A DNA stretch of 17,352 nucleotides, taken from the NCBI GenBank assembly GCA_964544115.1, contig CAZJBP010000078.1, positions 1-17,352 on the forward strand, read 5' to 3'. The stretch comes from CAZJBP01 sp964544115 (lineage in GTDB: Bacteria; Verrucomicrobiota; Kiritimatiellia; UBA8416; JADHWI01). Of this stretch, positions 8,151 to 15,700 are shown piece by piece. The notes under the pieces were generated by a model that worked only from the letters and a program-made list of their open reading frames with translations, had not been told where the DNA came from and did not search any database. The position numbers and the translations under genes are program-made. The first letter of the stretch is position 1. Each line of letters begins with the position of its first letter.

Positions 8151-10421
8151 GTGACACGGGACGACCGCCACGCTGAGCACCGGCTGTGGATGCTTGAGCC
8201 GGCGTCCAAGTGGGACGAAGGGTTCCTGCTTGGCAACGGCCGGCTCGGGGCCGCCTGGCTGGGAGGCGTGGCGGATGACCGCATCTTCCTGAACCACGAG
8301 AACCTATGGCGTGGCACGGACAAACACCTGCAGACGCCGGTGTGCCACCCTCACCTGGCGGAGATCCGGCAGGCGTTCTTCAACCGTGACTGGGCGCGCG
8401 CCAAGGAACTGTGCACGCGCCACCTCAGCGGACCGGACATCGTTGAAGGCGCGCTGGACCGGATCCAGCCATACCAGGTGTTCGGACAGATCGATCTGAC
8501 CTTCAATGGAATGGGCCCGGCCAGCGCCTATCGCCGGGAGCTTCTCCTCGCCGATGCGGTCGGCCACACCCGGTTTCTTGCCAATGGCGTTCAGCACCGG
8601 CGCGAGCTCTTCGTCTCGGCGGCGCACGACGTCGTGGTCCTCCGCCTCCGGGCTGGTGCGTCGCCGCTCAACGTCCGCGTGGCCCTGACGCGGGAGCCGG
8701 ATCCCGACTGCGCCCTGACGCCCTGGGCCCGGGACAACCGTCTCGGATTCACCGGACGGTTCGTCGAGGGCATCGAGTTCGCCGCCGAGGGCCGCCTCTT
8801 TGCGGATGGCACCCTCACGGCAGCGGACCATGCGCTCGATGTGGCCGGCGCGAGCGAACTGCTGCTGGTCCTCACCATGGCCGTGGACTACAGCGAGTCG
8901 GGGCCCGCCGCCTGCTGCGAGAAGCGGCTGGATGCCTGCCCCACGCGCTACGCACCCCTGCTGGCCGCGCACAAGGCGGAGTACGCGCCGCTTTACCGCC
9001 GCTGCGCGCTGGAGCTTGAGTCGCCGCCGGAAACGAGCGCACGGCCAACCGATGCACGACTCGACGGCCTGCGCCGGGGCGAGACCGATCCCGGCCTCTA
9101 CGCCCTGGCGTTCAACTTCGGCCGCTACCTGCTGCTCTCGTGCTCGCGGCGCTGCGAGCAGCCCGCCAACCTGCAGGGCATCTGGAATCCGATGCTGCGG
9201 CCGCCGTGGGAGTCCGACTTCCACATCGACATCAACCTCGAGATGAACTACTGGAGCGCGGAGCCGTGCAACCTGTCCGAGTGCGCGGAGCCGCTGTTTG
9301 ACTTCCTGGAGCGCCATGAGAAGGGCGCGCGCGAGGCGGCCCGGAACTACTACAACTGCCGCGGCATTCACATGGGCACCGGCGATGTCTGGCAGATGCA
9401 CCGGTATCTGGCGTCAGGTTGCGATGTCCTGCCGACCTGCGCCGCCTGGCTGGCCGAACATGTCTGGTGGCACTACGAGTTCACCGGCGATGTGGAGTTC
9501 CTGCGGCGCCGCGCCTACCCGTTCCTCAAGGGCGTCGCGGAGTTCTATGAGGACTTCCTCGTGCCGCACCCCGCAACCGGCCAGCTCGTGACGGTGCCCT
9601 CGCAGTCGCCGGAGAATTGGTTCACGGACGGGTCGGTGTCCTCAAACTACTGCGTGGCGCCCACCTTTGACCTCGTGCTGATTCGCGAGGTCCTGGATCG
9701 CTGCCTCACGGCCAGCTCTGTGCTGGGGGTGGACGAGCATCTCCGGCCGGTCTGGCGGAACATCCTGGAAAACCTGCCGCCCTTTCAGGTCGGCCGGCAC
9801 GGGCAGCTTCAGGAGTGGCTGGATGACTTTGATGAGCCGGACCCCGGACACCGGCATGTCTCCCACCTCCTGGGTGTATTCCCGGGCGAGCTGATGGGCC
9901 CGACGCGGCTGCCGCGCTTCAATAAGGCCGCCCGAGTCTCCCTGGAGCGCCGAATAGCGGCGGGCGGGAATACCGAATGGAGCATGGTGTGGAAGTGCGG
10001 CCTTTTCGCGCGCTGGCTGGAGGGCGACCGTGCTGCGGAGCAGCTCAGGATTCTACTGACCGATCTCAGCACGCGCGGCATGCTGACGCTCCATCCGGGG
10101 CCCGTGTTCCAGATTGACGGGAATCTGGGCATGCCCGGCGTGATCGCCGAGATGCTGCTCCAGAGCCACGGTGATGTGCTGAAACTGCTCCCCGCACTGC
10201 CGACAACCTGGCCATCCGGACGAGTACATGGCCTGCGGGCACGGCGGCGCGTCACGGTGGATATCGAATGGCAGGACGGGAAGCTGAAGCAGGCGCGCCT
10301 GGTGTCCGACCGGAACCAGTCCGTCCGCGTCGCCTGCGGACGCAAGACCCTCACGCTCATCCTGCGGGCCGATCGGCCGAAGACCGTGCGAGTGGCCGAT
10401 TTCAAACGGGCGAGCAAGTGA
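8151..10421 (+). CDS. GH95 family alpha-L-fucosidase / alpha-L-galactosidase
   Basis: A 756-residue enzyme of usual GH95 length; the family hydrolyses terminal alpha-1,2-linked L-fucose or L-galactose by inversion. The N-terminal domain opens with L-W-M-L-E-P-A-S-K-W-D-E then G28-N-G-R-L-G-A, the family's start signature. The GTG at 8151 is chosen because this L-W lies before the next ATG (8190). No Shine-Dalgarno is evident. The catalytic (alpha/alpha)6 domain contains N-L-Q-G-I-W-N-P, then H-I-D360-I-N362-L-E-M-N-Y-W, P-S-Q-S-P-E488-N (predicted general acid) and F-Q-I-D656-G-N-L-G (predicted catalytic Asp). Characterised members generally have N-x-N where this has D360-I-N362. There is no signal peptide, so it would be cytoplasmic unless made as an extension of GH20 copy 4. 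Sole activity on fucose is not certain. Confidence 0.92.
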   Translation: MTRDDRHAEHRLWMLEPASKWDEGFLLGNGRLGAAWLGGVADDRIFLNHENLWRGTDKHLQTPVCHPHLAEIRQAFFNRDWARAKELCTRHLSGPDIVEGALDRIQPYQVFGQIDLTFNGMGPASAYRRELLLADAVGHTRFLANGVQHRRELFVSAAHDVVVLRLRAGASPLNVRVALTREPDPDCALTPWARDNRLGFTGRFVEGIEFAAEGRLFADGTLTAADHALDVAGASELLLVLTMAVDYSESGPAACCEKRLDACPTRYAPLLAAHKAEYAPLYRRCALELESPPETSARPTDARLDGLRRGETDPGLYALAFNFGRYLLLSCSRRCEQPANLQGIWNPMLRPPWESDFHIDINLEMNYWSAEPCNLSECAEPLFDFLERHEKGAREAARNYYNCRGIHMGTGDVWQMHRYLASGCDVLPTCAAWLAEHVWWHYEFTGDVEFLRRRAYPFLKGVAEFYEDFLVPHPATGQLVTVPSQSPENWFTDGSVSSNYCVAPTFDLVLIREVLDRCLTASSVLGVDEHLRPVWRNILENLPPFQVGRHGQLQEWLDDFDEPDPGHRHVSHLLGVFPGELMGPTRLPRFNKAARVSLERRIAAGGNTEWSMVWKCGLFARWLEGDRAAEQLRILLTDLSTRGMLTLHPGPVFQIDGNLGMPGVIAEMLLQSHGDVLKLLPALPTTWPSGRVHGLRARRRVTVDIEWQDGKLKQARLVSDRNQSVRVACGRKTLTLILRADRPKTVRVADFKRASK

Positions 10422-10429
10422 CCGCAACG

Positions 10430-10455
10430 GGGCTGGCCCTCGGAGCGGGCCACCC
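10430..10455 (+). other. Stem-loop just after the GH95 stop
   Basis: GGG(C)TGGCCC (10430-10439) pairs with GGGCCACCC (10447-10455) over 9 bp, with one bulged C and a 7-nt loop. It begins 8 nt after the stop. No T-tract follows, so it may be a transcript-end or stabilising structure rather than a classical terminator. Its loop differs from the CTTGC hairpins of the GH20 junctions. Confidence 0.5.
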
Positions 10456-10476
10456 TACTCCCGGCGGCGGACGAAC

Positions 10477-10488
10477 GTGTCATGACAC
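10477..10488. promoter_or_regulatory. 12-bp perfect palindrome GTGTCATGACAC
   Basis: A perfect inverted repeat with GTGT/ACAC ends, sharing its outer four bases on each side with the palindrome at 10640-10651 in front of brnT. It could be a second operator for the same dimeric regulator. No protein-binding evidence is available. Confidence 0.35.
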
Positions 10489-10514
10489 TGCATCCCGTAC
10501 ACCTACCCGAGCCC

Positions 10515-10542
10515 AATCCAAGCAATCCTGTTCATCCTGTCC
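10515..10542. repeat. Short direct repeat with ATCCTGT units
   Basis: AATCCAAGC is followed by AATCCTGTTC and ATCCTGTCC. The last two nine-base units (10525-10533 and 10534-10542) differ at one position. Similar 'AATCCTGTTxATCCTGT' intergenic repeats occur, from memory, scattered in several bacterial genomes. Whether this one is dispersed in its own genome cannot be judged here. Confidence 0.5.
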
Positions 10543-10623
10543 GAACCGCCATTGGCAAGCATGGAACGCGTTACTCGACAGCTTGGTTCTCTCGGTAGCC
10601 CAGACGGCTCCGAAAATGAGTCC

Positions 10624-10651
10624 TTGCTGTACATACGCGGTGTATATACAC
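10624..10651 (+). promoter_or_regulatory. Putative brnTA promoter with palindromic operator GTGTATATACAC
   Basis: A possible -35 TTGCTG (10624-10629) and -10 TATACA (10645-10650) are 15 bp apart, a little short. The -10 lies inside a 12-bp perfect palindrome, GTGTATATACAC (10640-10651). BrnA-type ribbon-helix-helix antitoxins are known to repress their own promoter, so this is the natural operator candidate. The palindrome ends 7 bp before the brnT GTG, so the transcript would be nearly leaderless. Confidence 0.5.
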
Positions 10652-10658
10652 TGCCGGC

Positions 10659-10941
10659 GTGAAGTTCGAGTGGGACCCTCGAAAGAACGATACCAACATA
10701 CGTAAGCACGGCATCGACTTTGCAGATGTCGTTGAGATGTTCGATCATCCGATGCTCACCCGCCTCGACACTCGCCGGGACTATGGCGAGGACAGATGGA
10801 TCGGCATCGGATTGCTAAGGAACATTATGGCGGTGACCGTCTATCTCGAATGGGAGGACGAGGAGACTCGTCCGGATCGTCTCAGCCCGCAAGGCAACAC
10901 GACATGAAAGCCAAGAATACCATAAGAGAATCTCGGACTGA
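10659..10941 (+). pseudogene. brnT: BrnT family toxin, broken by a one-base frameshift
   Basis: BrnT is the RelE-like ribonuclease toxin of the brnTA type II system; it inhibits translation by cutting RNA. The start (GTG) encodes M-K-F-E-W-D-P-R-K-N and then N-I-R-K-H-G-I-D-F, the classic BrnT N-terminus. As written the frame leaves the family after E-W-E-D-E-E-T and stops at 10905-10907, giving 82 residues. The expected ending V-R-I-V-S-A-R-K-A-T-R-H-E is present in another frame from about 10870, running to a TGA at 10939-10941. Removing one base near 10861-10872, for example the C at 10869, restores a 93-residue protein that overlaps brnA. The break could be real inactivation or a consensus error close to a contig end (the gap begins at 11174). 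Confidence 0.85.
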
Positions 10942-11170
10942 CTGGGGACGCCTGACGACGATGCCGGATGCGAGCATCGATCTTTCGGACATTCCGGCCT
11001 TGGACAAGGCCTTCTTTGATCGCGCCCGTGTCCGAATGCCGCAGCGGAAACGCTCGATCTCGTTGCGGGTTGATCCAGACGTTCTTGAATGGTTCAAGGA
11101 CCAGGGGCGAGGATACCAGACTCGGATCAACGCCGTACTGAAGGCCTACGTCCGCGCGCACCAGCCCTGA
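10904..11170 (+). CDS. brnA: BrnA family antitoxin (ribbon-helix-helix)
   Basis: An 88-residue protein of usual BrnA length. BrnA binds and neutralises BrnT and represses the operon as a DNA-binding dimer. The N-terminal part has T-D-W-G-R-L then D-L-S-D-I-P-A-L-D-K-A-F-F, the BrnA signature. The C-terminal ribbon-helix-helix contains K-R-S-I-S-L-R-V-D-P-D-V-L-E-W-F-K-D-Q-G and Y-Q-T-R-I-N-A-V-L-K-A-Y. The ATG at 10904 lies inside the 3' part of brnT: it overlaps the TGA of the frameshifted frame and overlaps the restored toxin frame by 38 bp, an arrangement normal for brnTA. The antitoxin is intact although the toxin frame is not, so an orphan regulator is possible. It stops 3 bp before the assembly gap. 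Confidence 0.93.
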   Translation: MKAKNTIRESRTDWGRLTTMPDASIDLSDIPALDKAFFDRARVRMPQRKRSISLRVDPDVLEWFKDQGRGYQTRINAVLKAYVRAHQP

Positions 11171-11173
11171 GAT

Positions 11174-11273
11174 NNNNNNNNNNNNNNNNNNNNNNNNNNN
11201 NNNNNNNNNNNNNNNNNNNNNNNNNNNNNNNNNNNNNNNNNNNNNNNNNNNNNNNNNNNNNNNNNNNNNNNNN
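11174..11273. other. Assembly gap (100 Ns)
   Basis: A run of exactly 100 N bases, the customary placeholder for a join of unknown length. It removes the 3' end of the GH32 gene and whatever lies between that gene and brnA. Linkage and orientation of the two sides rest on the assembler only. Confidence 0.99.
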
Positions 11274-12586
11274 TCGTTGGCAAACACCTCCACGACCCGG
11301 CGATCCACGAAGATCCGCAGCCGGACGTCCTCGCGGCGCTTCAGCTCAAACGGGGCCACTGTCGCCCCCACCCTCAGGCTCTTGCTCCCGGGCTCAACGA
11401 CAATGTCGAGGCCCTTGCCATTGTCCTTGTCGCAGAGCACCCGCACCCCAAACCGCCGCGCCTCGCCGGCCGCGATCGTCACCATGAGTTCCAGCGCGTC
11501 GCCGGCAACGTCCTGCAGCCGGCACGTCGTGCCGCTCTCCACGGCAAGGTTCATCGCGCAGGTCGGGCTGTAGCGCAGCTGCTCAAGCTCCCGGAGGGGC
11601 CTGATGCGCAGGACGCCGTCCCCGGGCAGGCTCAGCTCGCGCGGCAGCGACTGAATGCCGTCCCACAGTTCATTGCCGCTGCTCTTGCTGGACGCAAAGC
11701 ACCACGTCCACATCACCCGGCGGCCGTCGGGCGTCTCAAGGCTTTCGGGCGCGAAGAACTCGCCGCCGTGATCGCCCTCGACCATGCCGTCGGACAGGCA
11801 CCAGTTCATGCGCGCGTGATAGTCCGGCGTGAACTGCTCGTTCTTCCACTCGCCGAGATAGTAGCGGCAGCCCTTGACGTGGCTGATGCACAGGAGCATC
11901 CACTTGTGGCCCAGCTTGAAGAACGTCGGGCAGGACAGGTCCTCGTTCACCTTGATGTCCGCGCTGCGCGCGACATCCGGCATCTCCCGGGTCATGAACG
12001 GCCCCACGTAGTCCCAGGTCCGGCAGTCGGACGACTTCAGCAGCGTGCCCTCCGTTCCGCCCTGGAACGGATGCCGGCCAAAGAGCGCATAGTGCGTGTC
12101 CCCCTGCCGCCAGCCATCCGGATCCCAGTTGCTGATCTTGCTGCCATCCTGGTCCGGCCGGACCTTCCATTGCACGGGAAAGGCGTCCGACCACTCCTCC
12201 AGGTTGTCATCGACGGAGAACGCCAGGTGGTTGATGTCGCCCCGGCCGCTGTCGTTGTAGATCATCGTCGCGACGCCGTCCTTGTTCACGAAACAGCCGC
12301 CGCTGTTCATCCGGCCGGAGCCCAGTCGCGTCATGGGGTGCCAGCGCCAGTGCACCATGTCGACGCTCGAGACGTGGGCATAGCCGCCCGGGAAGATGAA
12401 ATGCAGGTGGTAGCGCCCCTTCCAGTAGATGGCGCCGTTGGGATCGCCGGGGCCAATCTTGCCTTCCGGGCTGATCAGGTGATACGTGGGCCGCGTGCGG
12501 TCCGCAATCAGCTTGTTGCGGAACGCGCGGTACACCTGGACTTCGTCGATCTGCTGCGCCTGAACACCATCTGGGGAATCCGGCAT
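11274..12586 (-). CDS. GH32-related glycoside hydrolase (beta-fructosidase superfamily), 3' end lost in gap
   Basis: GH32 enzymes cleave beta-fructosyl linkages in sucrose, levan or inulin, with an Asp nucleophile and a Glu acid/base on a five-bladed propeller. Counting from the ATG at 12586, G-P-G-D48-P-N-G matches the nucleophile motif (usually N-D-P-N-G), and N-W-D155-P-D stands where R-D-P is usual, so the Asp stays but the Arg is absent. The third motif, usually E-C-P, reads E215-D-L-S218-C-P-T-F-F. The propeller covers about 35-330, and a GH32C-like beta-sandwich ends at V-D-R-R-V-V-E-V-F-A-N against the gap, with probably only tens of residues missing. There is no signal peptide, so it is likely cytoplasmic. 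The ATG has a purine-rich GGAAGAG just upstream. A GTG at 12598 is also possible. Given the altered motifs, a related non-fructosidase activity cannot be excluded. Confidence 0.85.
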
Positions 12587-12783
12587 ACTCTCTTCCACCC
12601 TCTCCGTCGGGGGCCATCGTTTACGCGAGCGTCGCTCGCCGTCCGCTCTGGACGCGCACCTCGGGCCCTACACCAAAGGCCTGCCAAGTGTATGCCACTG
12701 CGCGCCGAAGGCAACTGCGAAGCCGCGGGCGGCCTTGTTTCCCATCGACAGGACACGAGCGATCTCCTTACAGTCGCGCGGTC
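12587..12783. other. Divergent intergenic region between GH32 and PQQ-protein genes
   Basis: A 197-bp stretch that must hold the promoters of two divergent genes. I see no clear -35/-10 pair on either strand. Its one clear structure is the palindrome at 12625-12639. No small gene is convincing. Confidence 0.5.
12625..12639. promoter_or_regulatory. 15-bp palindrome GCGAGCG-T-CGCTCGC
   Basis: Two perfect 7-bp arms with a single central base, 38 bp upstream of the GH32 ATG and about 145 bp upstream of the PQQ-protein gene. The position and two-fold symmetry would suit an operator for a dimeric sugar-responsive regulator acting on one or both genes. This is inference; in such GC-rich DNA a chance palindrome is possible. 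Confidence 0.4.
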
Positions 12784-15700
12784 ATGAGGCCCTGCTTCCG
12801 CCATGCCGCCGTGCTCCTGCTGCTCTGCGCGGCGCATGGCTCAACGCTTGCCGCCCAAACCCTCCCGCCGCTCTGGCCTCTGGACTGCGTCCTGACTGCG
12901 TGGATGGACGTTCCCATTGACTGGAAGCCCACCTGGGACGAGACGCTGGCCGCCAATTACGACCCGGCGGCATGGAAGACAACCGTCGCAGCAAGCGCGG
13001 AACTCCGCGATGCCACGACCCAGGTGTGCCGCTTGCGCCACATTGCGCTACTCGAGGCCATGATCCGGCACTTCCCGCAGGACAAGGACCGCCATGCGGC
13101 CGCGTATGCCGCCATCGCCGATGAGTACAAGATGCTTGAGGACCGCACGCGGTGCCTCCAATGGAACCGGAAGATCGTGGAGGACTTTCCGGATCGCCAC
13201 GACCTGGCTTCGACGGCCTGCACGGAGATCCTCCGCCACGCGCATCCATTTGATGCCATTCCCGACACGCTGGCTTGGGTCGAGTTTGCCGCCGGCCGGG
13301 TCCTGGCCATCGAGAAGACCGACCCGGCATCACTCAGCGAACAGGCCCTGGACCTCGCCCGGCGGCATCCCTGCATGGCCCTGGCATACAACCACCGCTA
13401 CGTCGACGCGCGCCGGTTGCTTGACAGTCAGAAGGAGTCGTCGGGCACGAACACCTGGTGGCTCCTCGAGCGCGCAGCCCTCATGGATGAGGCCGGCGCC
13501 ACGCGGAAGGCCGCCGATCTGTATGCGCGCGCGGGCAACAAGGCGATGGCCGCCAGCCTTCTGGCGAGGACGAACCCAAGCGCTATCGCCGATCCTATGA
13601 GCGCGGCCCCACAGGAGCTCGTGATGCGCTGGAGATCCCTGCAGGATGACATCAAGTTGCCCGGCGCGCCCTCTCAGATGGGGTTGGAGAACGCCCGGGA
13701 GGTCATTCGGCTCAGCGCGGATCCCGAAGCGATGCTGCTGATAAGCCCGGGGCATCGGATCCAGTTCTGGCCCGTCGTGGATCGTGCCCTTTGCGGCGCG
13801 CCGCCGGCCTATCTTCAGCCCCTGCGAGAGGAGCAGGAGAAGACCGTCCACCCCCTCGCCGCCGAGTTCCCGCGCACGGGCAACGCCGATGAACTGATCA
13901 GCCTGTTCCGGCGTTATCCCTGGGCCCAGAGCGTTCAAGTGCTGCTCCTTGAAGCCGGAGAAACCGATCTGAGGGAGGGCCGCAACCACCGTGCGCTGCG
14001 GGCCTTCCAGGACGTCGCGGCTCACGCGGCGGACCCGGTCCTCAAGGCCCAGGCTACCGTCGGGCTGTGGCTTGCGCTCGCACAGGAGCCCGACGCGCAG
14101 ACCGCCCTGGAAGCGGCCATGGCCGCTGTTCCCGACGGCGACCCGCTGCCGTGGCACGGCGTGAACATGCCGGCTCGTGACGTGAAGAAGGACATCGGGC
14201 GCCGGACGCCGGCGGACTCACTCGCCGTATCGCACCGGCTGAGCGCGACACCCACTCCCGCAACGGCAGACGGCCGGACCTACACGCTGACGGGCGGCCC
14301 CGAGGTCCGGTCGCGCCGGCCGGTGGACCTCGTCTGCCGTGACGGCGCCAGCGGCGACGTCGTATGGAAGCGCCACCTCGGCAATTTGCCTGTCGATGTT
14401 CTCGCACAGGCAGGGGGCGCGATCGCCGTACACCAGGGCTCGCTCTATGTGTCGACCGATCTGGGCATGGTCGGCCGGTTCGATGTGCGCGACGGCATGG
14501 TGGAGTGGATTCGGCACTACTCCGGTTCCGCCGCCCGGGAACTGATGAATGTCAGGCAACAGCGCGAGGGCGCCGCGCCGCTGGTGGTCGGCAACAAGGT
14601 GATCGCGGCGCCGCGCGACCACAGCGGGGCCATCGCCTTTGACCGCGACTCCGGCCGCATCATCTGGGAGGCACTCCTGACGCCTTCAGACCGGGTTGTC
14701 GGTGCGGCGGGTCCAGTCGTTGTTCTACGCGGAGGAGGAGAACTGTCGGCGCTGGATCTGAACTCCGGGATCGAGCGGTGGCACCTCACTCTGAGCGAGG
14801 TGGTCCCGATGCAGGTTGCCGTCGAGAGCTCCAGCATCGTCGCCGTGTGCGGGGACCAGCTGTTCCGCATCGAGGCTGCCACGGGGAGAGTAATCGCCAA
14901 GACTCCGCTGGAAAGAAAGCCGGGAACGGAAGCCGCACTCCTTCAGTACGGCTCTCTCACGGAGATCGGCGAGGCGATGGTCGCCGTCCCCCGCGCAGAG
15001 CCGGACCCCGCCCAGGGGAATCTGCGACCTCCGCTTGTAGAGACCTGGCGCCTGGCCTGCGACACGCCCGAACTCGTCTGGCCGGGGCCAGCGACTGAGC
15101 GCGCCGACATTTTCGGGGTGCTGTCCGGTCAGTCGGTGCTCTGCGTCAGGGTGCAACCCAACGCTGAGGTGGTCTGGCAGCGGCGGCTGCGGGAGCGGCC
15201 GGACTCGATGGGTTTCCATGGCCGACTCATGGTGGCGGCACAGGGCCGAACATTGACGGCCCTTGCCGTCCAGGACGGCACGACGAAATGGGCCCTCGAG
15301 CTTCCGTTTCCTGCCGACGTCGTGTGTGGCGACGAGCAGATCCTCGTCGCTGCGGAACTCTCGTCCAGGGGCAAGGTGGCCGCCATAGACCCCGGCCTCG
15401 GCAAGATTCTCTGGACACGATGGTTTGGCCAGGAGATCCGCTTCAACACCCGGACGCTGAAGTGGGTCACGCTTCAGGCTGAGCCCGGGGAGCGCCCTGT
15501 GCTTCACCTCTACTGGAACCACGCCATCCTGTCGGGCAAGAAGGAATGGCAGCCCATCGAGGCCATTGCCGATGCAGCCTCCGGCATCGTGCGCGACGTT
15601 CGTCTGTTTCTCCCGGATGAACCGATATGGCCCAGGGCCATCGCTTTCGGAGACGACGTCCGGGTACGCCCCGACGCCGGCCGAGGGCCGGCACCGTGGC

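Larger units (their letters stand above)
10422..10658. other. 237-bp intergenic region between GH95 and brnTA
   Basis: This region has no convincing gene. It contains the stem-loop at 10430, a perfect palindrome GTGTCATGACAC at 10477-10488, short direct repeats near 10515-10542 and the putative brnTA control region ending at 10651. Base composition becomes visibly more A/T-rich from about 10490, unlike the glycosidase genes on either side. Confidence 0.6.

Noticed and set aside
5883..8297. Minus-strand open frame of 804 codons opposite GH20 copy 4 (and a similar 836-codon frame at 3566-6076)
   Set aside because: The plus-strand genes show clear GH20 and discoidin homology. The antisense frames are rich in Arg, Val, His and Asp without any domain, and stay open because of GC-rich codon use in the real genes.
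10268..10705. 145-codon plus-strand frame spanning the end of GH95 and the intergenic region
   Set aside because: It overlaps GH95 in another frame, has no recognisable domain, and crosses the repeat and promoter region.
10841..11173. Continuation of the minus-strand GH32 frame through the N run into the brnA region
   Set aside because: The residues after the gap are simply the reverse complement of brnA. The unknown gap cannot carry a reading frame, so the GH32 gene is treated as truncated at 11274.
12688..12783. ATG at 12688 as the start of the PQQ-propeller protein
   Set aside because: The extra 32 residues are Arg-rich and would precede a clean signal peptide that begins at 12784.
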